From the NCBI GenBank assembly GCA_016297585.1, contig JAEDGJ010000023.1, positions 1 through 22,375 of the forward strand: a stretch of 22,375 bases of DNA. Direction: 5' to 3'. Below the pieces are notes generated by a model. That model was not told the origin of the DNA. It ran no database searches and was given only the letters and a program-made list of their open reading frames with translations. Shown here one piece after another: positions 7,260 through 14,900 of the stretch. Source of the DNA: Clostridiaceae bacterium (lineage in GTDB: Bacteria > Bacillota > Clostridia > Oscillospirales > QAMX01). Numbering within the stretch: position 1 is the stretch's first letter; each line of letters begins with the position of its first letter. Position numbers and translations under genes: made by a program.

Positions 7260-7335
7260 TGGAGCGGGTTACGAGATTCGAACTCGCTACCTCCACCTTG
7301 GCAAGGTGGCGCTCTACCAAATGAGCTAAACCCGC
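7260..7335 (-). tRNA. tRNA-Gly (GCC), second identical copy
   Basis: 76 nt with encoded CCA, the same at every base as the gene at 7146-7221, with anticodon GCC from 7300-7302. The 38-bp spacer between the copies differs from other spacers in the array, so this is a tandem gene duplication. It lies 3 bp after the tRNA-Phe CCA end. Confidence 0.96.
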
Positions 7336-7338
7336 AAA

Positions 7339-7414
7339 TGGTGCCTCCGGGCGGAATCGAACCACCGACACGGGGATTTTCAGTCCCCTGCTCTACCAAC
7401 TGAGCTACAGAGGC
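7339..7414 (-). tRNA. tRNA-Phe (GAA)
   Basis: 76 nt with encoded CCA. Acceptor GCCTCTG pairs with CGGAGGC (one G-T); the anticodon stem GGGGA/TCCCC carries loop CTGAAAA with anticodon GAA (7379-7381). Third gene of the minus-strand array. Confidence 0.96.
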
Positions 7415-7433
7415 ATATCGAAGAAGGAGAAAG

Positions 7434-7510
7434 TGGCGACCCGAATGGGGCTCGAACCCATGACCTCTAGCGTGACAGGCTAGCGTTCTAACCAGCTGAA
7501 CTACCGGGCC
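7434..7510 (-). tRNA. tRNA-Asp (GTC)
   Basis: 77 nt with encoded CCA and discriminator G. The acceptor GGCCCGG pairs with TCGGGTC using two G-T pairs; anticodon GTC comes from 7474-7476. Second gene of the array, between tRNA-Val and tRNA-Phe. Confidence 0.95.
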
Positions 7511-7556
7511 GCATATTGCGCTGCGGTCTCAAGGCGTATTGTCCACCTCAGTACCG

Positions 7557-7632
7557 TGGTGGAAACAACAGGGCTCGAACCTGTGACCCCATGCTTGTAA
7601 GGCATGTGCTCTTCCAGCTGAGCTATGCTTCC
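7557..7632 (-). tRNA. tRNA-Val (TAC)
   Basis: 76 nt with encoded CCA. Acceptor GGAAGCA pairs with TGTTTCC; the loop CTTACAA gives anticodon TAC (7597-7599). It is the first gene of the minus-strand tRNA operon, with the promoter -10 box about 50 bp upstream. Confidence 0.96.
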
Positions 7633-7682
7633 ATGCCGCATTTCCGGTCATCAGCTTCGCTCTCTCGCAACCGACGAATGCT

Positions 7683-7711
7683 ATTATACACGATAAATCC
7701 GGATTTGTCAA
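7683..7711 (-). promoter_or_regulatory. Consensus promoter of the five-tRNA operon
   Basis: On the minus strand, TTGACA (7711-7706) and TATAAT (7688-7683) match the sigma-A consensus at all 12 positions with a 17-bp spacer. It drives tRNA-Val, -Asp, -Phe, -Gly, -Gly. Confidence 0.92.
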
Positions 7712-8199
7712 GCACTAATTTCGAAAATCCGCAAGTTTTTTCCGGATCGTCCGGAATTGACCGAAAAAGGCAGAAAAAGGACGAAAAGCGCGGATTACCC
7801 GGTGCCGCCGGTTCCGTATTTCGGATGGTGTTTTTTCGAAAACGGCCGCGCGGACGAAAAATCTTTTTTCTCGGGGGCGTGCCGAGCGCCTCCCGTTTCC
7901 CCGCCCCTTTTTCCGCGGTGTCATCCCACATGTACCAGGGTGGCCGACGCAGAGATTTGCGTCTCCGGTTTTTTGCGAGGTTCCCGGCAGCCGCGTCTCA
8001 CAGCTTTTCCAATGTGCGCAGGAGCATATGCGCGGCATTAACGGAGGCGCCGGAAAAATTTTGCGGGGGATTTGGCGCCGCGGCAAAGGAAAAGTGCCGG
8101 TGTGCGGACACCGAGGGAAGGGTTTCTTCCGATAATCCGTCAGAAGACGGCAGAAAAACCGTATTTTTTTGCCGCCGACAAAAAAATGCAATTTCCCTC
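7712..8199. other. Gene-free region between divergent tRNA promoters
   Basis: About 490 bp separate the -35 boxes of the two tRNA units. Open frames here have no recognisable motif, no ribosome binding site and a composition dominated by R, K, P and F, so no protein is supported. A hairpin at 8148-8174 (11 bp, 5-nt loop, A5/T5 in the stem) and a shorter one near 7947-7964 (GACGCA / TGCGTC) followed by TTTTTT at 7971-7976 are visible. No motif of RNase P RNA, tmRNA or SRP RNA was found. Confidence 0.5.
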
Positions 8200-8228
8200 T
8201 TGACAAATCGGAAAAGATGCGCTATAAT
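8200..8228 (+). promoter_or_regulatory. Consensus promoter of tRNA-Pro
   Basis: TTGACA at 8200-8205 and TATAAT at 8223-8228, 17-bp spacer, all 12 consensus bases. Transcription would begin near 8235, about 30 nt before the mature tRNA. Confidence 0.92.
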
Positions 8229-8265
8229 ACATGACTGTCGGCGGTCGAAAGCGCCGCGGATAAAA

Positions 8266-8342
8266 CGGGGTGTAGCTCAGTTTGGTAGAGCGCTTGGTTC
8301 GGGACCAAGAGGCCGGAGGTTCAAGTCCTCTCACTCCGACCA
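8266..8342 (+). tRNA. tRNA-Pro (CGG)
   Basis: 77 nt with encoded CCA and discriminator A. Acceptor CGGGGTG pairs with CACTCCG (one G-T); anticodon stem CTTGG/CCAAG with loop TTCGGGA gives anticodon CGG at 8300-8302. It is a single-gene transcription unit with its own consensus promoter and terminator. Confidence 0.96.
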
Positions 8343-8345
8343 CGA

Positions 8346-8377
8346 AAAGACGGATTCTTCGGAATCCGTCTTTTTTT
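8346..8377 (+). terminator. Intrinsic terminator of tRNA-Pro with UUCG tetraloop
   Basis: Stem 8346-8357 with 8362-8373 (core AGACGGATTC / GAATCCGTCT) closed by a C(TTCG)G tetraloop, then a run of T to 8377. A very clear factor-independent terminator. Confidence 0.95.
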
Positions 8378-8401
8378 CTGCTGCTTTAGCCGCAAAAATG
8401 A

Positions 8402-8430
8402 TTGCAGACGGCGGCAAACTATGGTATACT
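8402..8430 (+). promoter_or_regulatory. Promoter of the MBL / flavoprotein / NamZ operon
   Basis: TTGCAG (8402-8407), 17-bp spacer, TATACT (8425-8430) with a TGG extended -10 at 8422-8424. It lies 25 nt after the tRNA-Pro terminator and about 50 nt before the first gene. Confidence 0.7.
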
Positions 8431-8471
8431 CAAAAACGGCGACACGAATACGGCGGAATGCCGATATTGAT

Positions 8472-8476
8472 GGAGG
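8472..8476 (+). promoter_or_regulatory. Ribosome binding site that fixes the MBL gene start
   Basis: GGAGG at 8472-8476 touches an ATG at 8477 and is 6 nt before an in-frame ATG at 8483. The latter spacing is functional, so translation probably begins at 8483. Confidence 0.7.
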
Positions 8477-8482
8477 ATGCGT

Positions 8483-9271
8483 ATGGAGATTCTGTTTTTG
8501 GGAACCGGCGCCGCGGACTGGCCGAGGGATACCGCCCATCTTGCCGACGAAAAAGCGCAAAACCGCCGCTGCACATCCGTGCTGATCGACGGCTGCATTC
8601 TGATCGACCCGAACCCCGATGTGCCGGAGGCGCTCGCTGCGTACGGCGCCGATCCGGAGAAGATCCGCTGGGTGCTGATCTCGCACAGCCATGGCGACCA
8701 TTACAGCGCCGAGACGCTGAAAGTCCTTGCTGCGACGCATGCGATCGATGTCTACGGCGACGGCGGCTATCCGGAAAAGCTGCCCGCGCATCCCGGCATC
8801 CGTTTTCACGCGATGGAACGCCGCCGCCCGACGGAGCTGCCGTTCGGCACGCTGACGGCGGTGCTGTCGACGCACGACGTGGAGGATACCGAGGAGTTCT
8901 GCCTGCATTACATCCTCGAACGGGACGGCAAAACGGTCTTTTACGGCCCGGACGGCGCGTGGTTCGGCGGCGGAACGTGGTACGAGCTGGAAAAGCACCG
9001 CTTCGACTGCGCGATCCTCGACGCGACGTTCGGCGACGATCCGTCGAAGTTCCGCTTCAACTCAAGCCATATCTGGTTTTATCACAACAGCGCGTCCATG
9101 CTCCGCACCATCCGCGCGGCGTTCTTTGATAAGAAGATGGCCGACGAAAAGACCGTGTTCGTTGCCGATCATCTGGCGCGCGGATATTACCCGGATATCG
9201 AGGCGGCACGGGCGGTATTTGAGCCGATGGGGTATCTGGCGGCCTATGACGGCCTGCGTCTGACGGTCTGA
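8483..9271 (+). CDS. MBL-fold metallo-hydrolase, PhnP-like
   Basis: 262 residues from the preferred start, MEILFLGTGAADWP. The metallo-beta-lactamase signature is HSHGDH at 68-73, with further likely metal ligands His131 (STHDVED), Asp157 (FYGPDGAW) and His230 (VADHLARG). The opening LFLGTGAA and the strand/helix layout resemble the PhnP/RNase Z side of the fold, which acts on phosphodiesters such as cyclic ribose phosphates, but the exact substrate is not readable from sequence. Cytosolic; no signal peptide. It is the first gene of a three-gene operon, 29 bp ahead of the flavoprotein, and has a promoter at 8402-8430. Length is typical for the family. Confidence 0.87.
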   Translation: MEILFLGTGAADWPRDTAHLADEKAQNRRCTSVLIDGCILIDPNPDVPEALAAYGADPEKIRWVLISHSHGDHYSAETLKVLAATHAIDVYGDGGYPEKLPAHPGIRFHAMERRRPTELPFGTLTAVLSTHDVEDTEEFCLHYILERDGKTVFYGPDGAWFGGGTWYELEKHRFDCAILDATFGDDPSKFRFNSSHIWFYHNSASMLRTIRAAFFDKKMADEKTVFVADHLARGYYPDIEAARAVFEPMGYLAAYDGLRLTV

Positions 9272-9300
9272 CGATTCGCAAAACGGAAGGAAGAGAAGCT

Positions 9301-10527
9301 ATGCGGGGTTGCAGGGTCGGCATCATCGGCGGCGGCGCGGCGGGACTGTGCGCGGCAGTGCTGCTGTCGAGGGAACGGGTGCCCGTCACCGTGTTCGAGG
9401 CGCTGCCGCGCGTCGGAAAGAAGCTCCTCGCGACGGGCAACGGACGGTGCAATCTGTCGAATCTCGGCGTCTCGCCCGCGCGTTACCGCGGGGACCGGGA
9501 CGGCATTGCCGCCGTGCTGGACGGGCTCTCCCCTGCCGGCGTGCGGGACTTCTTCCGCTCGATCGGCGTCTATACCTACGCGGACGAGGAGGGCCGCGTC
9601 TATCCGCGCTCCGGTACAGCGGCGGCGGTGCTCGACGCGCTGCGGCTGTATGCCGCGGAACACGGCGCGGTCATCGAGGCCGGCGCGCCCGTCACGGCGG
9701 TAAGGCGGGTGCGGGACGGCTTTGCGGTCGTCCGGGGAGACGAAGAAGCCGCGGTCGGACGGCTGATCCTCGCGTCCGGCGGGAAGGCGGCGTCGGCGTT
9801 TGACGGCTATGCGCTTGCAAAGTCCCTGGGGCACGGCGTGACGCCCCTTTCTCCGGCGCTCTGTCCGGTTCCCGTCGCGGAGGACGTGGTGCGGAGCCTG
9901 AAGGGTCTGCGCACCCAGGCGGCGGTGCGGCTGCTGGCGTCCGGCGTGACCGTCCGGGAGACGCGCGGCGAGGTGCAGTTTGCCGACCGTGCGCTGTCCG
10001 GCATCTGCGTCTTCGAGCTTGCGGGAGAGGCCTTCGTCCGCCGGGCGCGCGGCGAGCGTGTGGCGCTGGAGCTCGACCTGCTGCCGGAGGAGGACGACCC
10101 GCGCGCGCTTCTGGCGGCGCTTGCCCGGGCGATTCCGGAGCGTGCCGCAGAGGATTTCCTGTCGGGACTTGTCCCGAAGCGCGTCGGCATGGCCGTACTG
10201 CGCGGCGCGTTCGGCGGGCCGATGACGACGCCCGTCCTGGAGCTGCCGCGGCGGGTGCTCGACGGGACGGCGGCACGCCTGCGCGGCTGGCGCTTTACGC
10301 CGTCGGGCGTGTCTCCGTGGAGCGCCGCGCAGGTGACGCACGGCGGCGTACCGCTGTCCGAGCTCGGCCGCGGCACGCTCGAGAGCCTGCGCTGCGCGGG
10401 GCTGTACATCGCCGGGGAGGCGCTGGACGTGGACGGCGACTGCGGCGGGTTTAATCTGCACTGGGCGTTTGCCTCCGCGCACGCGGCGGCGGCGGACATT
10501 CTGAGACATCTGCAAAAGGAGAGATGA
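9301..10527 (+). CDS. BaiN/HI0933-type NAD(P)/FAD-dependent oxidoreductase
   Basis: 408 residues, the family's normal length. The N-terminal dinucleotide-binding motif is VGIIGGGAAGLCAAV (6-20) with Glu33 ending strand 2; the family signature GKKLLATGNGRCNLSN spans 39-54; the C-terminal FAD-contacting segment GEALDVDGDCGGFNLHWAFASAHAA (about 373-397) is the second hallmark. Members are flavoproteins of the HI0933/YhiN group; BaiN was linked to bile-acid reduction, but most relatives have no proven substrate, so no such role is claimed here. AAGGAAGAG lies just upstream of the ATG. The gene ends in ATGA, overlapping the first possible start of the NamZ gene, which points to translational coupling. 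Cytosolic. Confidence 0.9.
   Translation: MRGCRVGIIGGGAAGLCAAVLLSRERVPVTVFEALPRVGKKLLATGNGRCNLSNLGVSPARYRGDRDGIAAVLDGLSPAGVRDFFRSIGVYTYADEEGRVYPRSGTAAAVLDALRLYAAEHGAVIEAGAPVTAVRRVRDGFAVVRGDEEAAVGRLILASGGKAASAFDGYALAKSLGHGVTPLSPALCPVPVAEDVVRSLKGLRTQAAVRLLASGVTVRETRGEVQFADRALSGICVFELAGEAFVRRARGERVALELDLLPEEDDPRALLAALARAIPERAAEDFLSGLVPKRVGMAVLRGAFGGPMTTPVLELPRRVLDGTAARLRGWRFTPSGVSPWSAAQVTHGGVPLSELGRGTLESLRCAGLYIAGEALDVDGDCGGFNLHWAFASAHAAAADILRHLQKER
10517..10521 (+). promoter_or_regulatory. Ribosome binding site that fixes the NamZ-like start
   Basis: AGGAG at 10517-10521 is 2 nt from the ATG at 10524 (which overlaps the upstream stop as ATGA) and 8 nt from the in-frame ATG at 10530. The start at 10530 fits better. 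Confidence 0.55.
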
Positions 10528-10529
10528 AA

Positions 10530-11663
10530 ATGGTGAAGCTGGGCTGCGATGAACTGCGGGACGCGCTGAAGGGGAAAAAACTCGCCCTGATGATGAACCA
10601 CTCCTCGCTCGACAATGAAGGGCGCAATCTGATCGATACGATCGCCACGGACTGGGGCTGCGACGTGCGGATGCTCTTCGGTATGGAGCACGGCGTCCGC
10701 GGCAATATGTCGAAGGGATTTGACGAGCTCGCGGGAAAGGACGAACGGACCGGCATCCCGCTCGAATGCCTGTACAAGTTCCCGGATAACCGGCCGCCGG
10801 CGGAGCTGCTGCGGACGGTGGACGCGGCGGTGTTCTCCGCGCAGGACGCGGGTTGCCGCTGCTATACCTACGCGCCGTGGATGTGCTACCTGATGGACGC
10901 CGCCGCGCAGGCGGGCTGCGAGGTGATCGTGCTCGACCGCCCCAACCCCATCGGCGGCGAAGCGGTGGAGGGCGCGTATATCGACCCGTCGCAGTACGGC
11001 CTGATCGGGGTGTTCCCCTATACGCTGCGGCACGGGCTGACGATCGGCGAAATGGCGCGGATGTACAACGACGTCATGCACGTCGGCGCAGATCTCCGCG
11101 TGATCCCGATGGAGGGGTACCGCCGCGAAATGTTCTACGCGGACACGGGGCTTCTTTGGACGCCCGCGAGCCCGAATATCCCGACGCCGGAGACGTTTGT
11201 CCCGTATTGCGGCATGGTGCTGTTTGAAAACGTCTCCGTCAGCTACGGACGGGGCACGACGGCGCCGTTCTATTACTGCGGCGCGCCGTTTGTCGACGGC
11301 CGGTGGCTCGCCGACCGCATGAATGCGCAGAAGCTTCCGGGCGTGCGCTTTGTGGAGGCGCACTGGCAGCCGCTGTTCAATAACTGCGCGGACGAGGACT
11401 GCGAGGGCGTTTTCATCAACGTTACCGACCCGCGCGCGTACCGCTCGGCCGAATGCGCCGTCCGGCTGCTGTTTGCGCTGACGGAGCGGTATGCGGACAG
11501 GCTGACCTGGAACGAGAGCTATATGCATACGGAATCCGGCACAACGCTGCTATACGACACGCTGACGGGACGGCGCCCGGGAGACGCGGACACCGTGCTG
11601 CGGACGTGGGAGGCGGATGCCGCCGATTTTGAAAAGAAGCGCGCGCCGTATCTGCTCTATTGA
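10530..11663 (+). CDS. DUF1343 protein, NamZ-like exo-beta-N-acetylmuramidase (GH171)
   Basis: 377 residues covering the whole DUF1343 domain. Family motifs appear in order: FGMEHGVRG (50-58; most relatives have PEHG), SAQDAGCRCYTY (103-114), LDRPNPIGG (135-143), RHGLTIGEMA (167-176), WTPASPNIP (210-218) and ENVSVSYGRGTTAPF (233-247), followed by the C-terminal domain. NamZ enzymes release terminal N-acetylmuramic acid from peptidoglycan fragments. Characterised secreted members carry a signal peptide; this one begins straight at the domain, so it should work in the cytosol, for instance on imported muropeptides. It is the last gene of the operon with the MBL hydrolase and flavoprotein. Only a weak 6-bp hairpin (11694-11711) follows. 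Family certain, substrate inferred. Confidence 0.88.
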   Translation: MVKLGCDELRDALKGKKLALMMNHSSLDNEGRNLIDTIATDWGCDVRMLFGMEHGVRGNMSKGFDELAGKDERTGIPLECLYKFPDNRPPAELLRTVDAAVFSAQDAGCRCYTYAPWMCYLMDAAAQAGCEVIVLDRPNPIGGEAVEGAYIDPSQYGLIGVFPYTLRHGLTIGEMARMYNDVMHVGADLRVIPMEGYRREMFYADTGLLWTPASPNIPTPETFVPYCGMVLFENVSVSYGRGTTAPFYYCGAPFVDGRWLADRMNAQKLPGVRFVEAHWQPLFNNCADEDCEGVFINVTDPRAYRSAECAVRLLFALTERYADRLTWNESYMHTESGTTLLYDTLTGRRPGDADTVLRTWEADAADFEKKRAPYLLY

Positions 11664-11739
11664 CGGGAATGCGGCCGGTGTCGTAATCTGTCACAAGCCG
11701 GGACGGGCTTGCATACATGAATTTTGGGAAAACCGGATA

Positions 11740-11769
11740 TTGCAGAATCCGGGGAAAAGGGTGTATAAT
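11740..11769 (+). promoter_or_regulatory. Promoter of gltBD
   Basis: TTGCAG (11740-11745), 18-bp spacer, perfect TATAAT (11764-11769). Transcription would begin near 11776, leaving a leader of about 170-190 nt before gltB. Confidence 0.75.
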
Positions 11770-11815
11770 AAAGGCGGATTTGACGGACAGCAGGTTTTGA
11801 CTTGCATTTTGAGCC

Positions 11816-11857
11816 GCCGGTCCCCGCTGCAGCGCCAATGGCGGCGCTGCGGACGGC
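11816..11857 (+). ncRNA. gltB leader hairpin P1 with hexaloop AAUGGC (ANTAR-target-like)
   Basis: GCAGCGCC (11829-11836) pairs with GGCGCTGC (11843-11850), 8 bp, around hexaloop AATGGC (11837-11842) closed by C-G. The stem can continue below an asymmetric bulge, with 11816-11823 against 11851-11857. Loop position 1 is A and position 4 is G, the invariant bases of hexaloops bound by ANTAR-domain antiterminators. The sister hairpin is at 11884-11920. Confidence 0.6.
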
Positions 11858-11883
11858 AGTTTTTCGGATAACCAGCGTTTTGC

Positions 11884-11920
11884 ACGCCTGAGTGAAGCAA
11901 TGGAGCTTTCACTCAGGCGT
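11884..11920 (+). ncRNA. gltB leader hairpin P2 with hexaloop AAUGGA (ANTAR-target-like)
   Basis: The left arm 11884-11898 pairs with 11905-11920 over 15 bp with one bulged U (11908 or 11909), closed by C-G around hexaloop AATGGA (11899-11904). The loop matches P1 at five of six positions, including A1 and G4. Its 3' arm (GGCG, 11916-11919) is also the 5' arm of a short alternative stem ending in a T-run, so P2 and that terminator exclude each other. Confidence 0.6.
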
Positions 11921-11934
11921 TTTGCGCCCTTTTT
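11916..11934 (+). terminator. Leader terminator (attenuator) upstream of gltB
   Basis: GGCG (11916-11919) pairs with CGCC (11925-11928) around TTTTG, followed by C and TTTTT (11930-11934). The stem is only 4 GC pairs, so it is weak alone; the larger hairpin 11884-11920, followed by TTT (11921-11923), could also end transcription. Either way the T-runs lie upstream of the gltB start, so this is attenuation of gltBD rather than the end of the previous operon. Confidence 0.5.
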
Positions 11935-11949
11935 GGGGGAATCCTCGAT

Positions 11950-14900
11950 ATGGTTGGGAGTGTTTTTGTGACTATGACGAACTCGGAAAATCTTGCGATG
12001 CGCGAACGCGACGCCTGCGGCATCGGCGCGGTGGTCTCCATCGACGGCGTGCCGGAAAGAAGCGTGGTCGACGCGGCGCTGAAGATCGTCGAAAAGCTCG
12101 AGCACCGCGCGGGCAAGGACGCTGCGGGAGAGACCGGCGACGGCGTCGGCATTCTGATGCAGATCCCGCACAAATTCTTTTCGAAAGCCGCGTCCTCTCT
12201 CGGAATGACGCTCGAGGGCGCACGGGACTACGGCGTCGGCATGTTCTATCTGCCGGTCAATCCGCTGCGCCGCAAGGAAGCGCGCACGATGTTCGAGCTG
12301 ATCGCGCGCAAGGCGGGCGTCACGGTGCTCGGCTGGCGCGACGTGCCGGTCGCCGCGGACATTCTCGGTGCGCGCGCGAGGGACTGCATGCCCCATATCG
12401 CGCAGTGCTTCCTTGCGCGGCCATCGTCCTGCGAAAAGGGGCTCGCCTTCGACCGCATCCTCTATTGCATCCGCCGCGAGTTTGAGCAGAGCGCCGAGGG
12501 CACCTACATCGTCTCCCTTTCCTCCCGTACCATCGTCTATAAGGGCATGTTCCTCGTCGGGCAGCTGCGGCGGTTCTATCCGGATCTGCAGGATCCCGAC
12601 TGCGAGTCCGCGCTCGCCATCGTCCATTCCCGCTTCTCCACCAATACGAATCCGAGCTGGGAGCGCGCGCATCCCTACCGTTTCCTCGCGCACAACGGCG
12701 AGATCAACACCATCCGCGGCAACATCGACCGTATGCTCGCCCGTGAGGAGACGATGCGCACCGAGGTCTTCGGCGACGACGCCGACCGCGTGCTGCCCGT
12801 CGTCAACACCGCGGGCTCCGACTCCGCGATGCTCGACAATACGCTCGAATTTCTCGTCATGAGCGGCATGGAGCCGGGACTCGCGATGACCATCCTCTCC
12901 CCCGAGCCGTGGAAGAACGACCCGGCGATGGACGGCGAGCTGCGCGATTTCTACCATTACTGGGCGACGATGATGGAGCCGTGGGACGGCCCCGCGGCGG
13001 TGCTGTTCTCCGACGGCGATACCGTCGGCGCGATGCTCGACCGCAACGGGCTGCGTCCGCTGCGCTATTACGTCACCCGCAGCCGCACGCTGATCCTCGC
13101 GTCCGAGGTCGGCGTGCTGGATATCCCGCCCGAGGAGATCGTCGAGAAAAACCGCCTGCGTCCGGGCAAGCTCCTGCTCTGCGACACGGTGCGCCATCGC
13201 GTCATCTCCGACGAGGAGGCCAAATCCTCCTATGCGGCGCGCCGTCCGTACGGCGAATGGCTGTCGCGCTATCTGGAGAAGCTCGACGACCTCCCGATCC
13301 CGAACAAGAAGCTCGAAACGCACACCCCCGAGCGCCGCGCGCGTCTCTACCGTGCGTTCGGTTATACCTATGAGGACATCCACGGCACGATCCTGCCGAT
13401 GGCGCGCGACGGACGCGAGCCGATCGCGTCGATGGGCTGCGACATTCCGCTCGCCGTGCTCTCCGAGAAGCATCAGCCGCTGTTCCGCTACTTCAAGCAG
13501 CTCTTTGCGCAGGTCACGAATCCCCCCATCGACTCGCTGCGCGAGGAGATCGTCACCGACACCACGGTCTACGCCGGCTCCGACGGCAATCTGCTCGACG
13601 AACGGCCGGAAAACTGCCGCGTGCTGGAGATCGAAAACCCCATCCTCACCGGCGTGGAGCTCGCGAAGATCCGCGCGCTCGACCGTCCCGGCCTGAAGAG
13701 CGAGACGGTGTCGCTGCTGTATTATGTCAATACGCCGCTGGAGAAGGCGGTCGAGCGGCTGTTTGTGGACTGCGACCGCGCCTACCGCCGCGGCGCGAAC
13801 ATCCTGATCCTCTCCGACCGCGGCGTGGACGAGAACCGCGTGGCGATCCCGTCGCTGCTCGCCGTGTCCGCGATGGAGCAGTACCTCGTGCGTACGAAGA
13901 AGCGCACGGCCGTGTCGATCATCCTCGAGAGCGCGGAGCCGCGCGAGGTGCACCATTTCGCGGCGCTGCTCGGCTACGGCGCGCGGGCGATCCATCCGTA
14001 TCTCGCGCACGAGTGCATTTCGGCGCTGATCGACGAGCGTTCGCTCGACAAGGACTATCACACCGCGATTCACGACTATAACGAGGCGATTCTGCACGGC
14101 GTCGTCAAGATTGCCGCGAAAATGGGCGTTTCGACGCTCCAGTCGTACCAGTCGGCGCAGATTTTCGAGGCGATCGGCATCCGCCGCGACGTGATCGACC
14201 GCTATTTCACGAATACGGTCAGCCGCGTCGGCGGCATCGGGCTTGAGGAGATCGCCGAGGGCGTTTCCTACCGCCACAGCCACGCGTTCGACCCGCTCGG
14301 TCTCGGCGTCGACCCGACGCCCGACAGCGTCGGCTTCCATAAGCTGCGCCGCGGAGACGATACGGAAGACCATATGTATAACCCCGAGACGATCATCGCG
14401 CTGCAGCAGGCGACGCAGAACGGCGATTACCGCCGCTTCAAGGAGTATTCCGCGATGGTCGACGACGAGGACATGCCGCATACGCTGCGCGGACTGCTGG
14501 AGTTCGCGTTCGACGCCCGCGAGCCGATCGACATCTCGGAGGTCGAGCCCGCGTCGGAGATCGTCCGGCGCTTCAAGACGGGCGCGATGTCCTACGGCTC
14601 GATCTCGCAGGAGGCGCACGAATGCCTTGCGACGGCGATGAACCGGCTCGGCGGCAAGTCAAACAGCGGCGAGGGCGGCGAGGATCCCGCGCGGCTCGGC
14701 ACCGAGCGCGGCAGCGCGATCAAGCAGGTCGCCTCGGGACGCTTCGGCGTGACGAGCGCGTACCTTGCGAGCGCAAAGGAGATCCAGATCAAGATGGCGC
14801 AGGGCGCAAAGCCCGGCGAGGGCGGACATCTGCCCGGCGCGAAGGTCTACCCGTGGATCGCCCGCACGCGCGGCTCGTCCCCGGGCGTCGCGCTGATCTC

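Noticed and set aside
7146..7632. Repeated blocks with regular spacers that could suggest a CRISPR-like array
   Set aside because: The repeats are tRNA genes with full cloverleaf pairing and distinct anticodons; only the two tRNA-Gly copies are identical.
7712..8199. RNase P RNA, tmRNA or SRP RNA in the gene-free region
   Set aside because: The conserved core sequences of these RNAs were looked for on both strands and not found.
7146..8342. tRNA cluster as an integration site for a mobile element
   Set aside because: No integrase, no partial tRNA duplicate at a distance and no change in gene type on either side.
7516..9129. 537-codon open frame on the plus strand
   Set aside because: It runs across tRNA-Val, the gene-free region, tRNA-Pro and its terminator and then through the MBL gene in another frame. 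It is open by chance.
9301..10527. A bile-acid-transforming role for the BaiN-like flavoprotein
   Set aside because: Similarity is to the broad HI0933 family; no other bai genes are near and family members are widespread in bacteria that do not meet bile acids.
11776..11949. A known metabolite riboswitch in the gltB leader
   Set aside because: No recognisable conserved core of a common riboswitch class was found; the paired hexaloops explain the structure better.
11422..14619. 1065-codon open frame on the minus strand opposite gltB and the NamZ end
   Set aside because: It crosses the gltB promoter, leader and coding region, its composition is that of an antisense frame, and gltB is certain on the other strand. 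The same holds for the minus-strand frame at 14659-16488.
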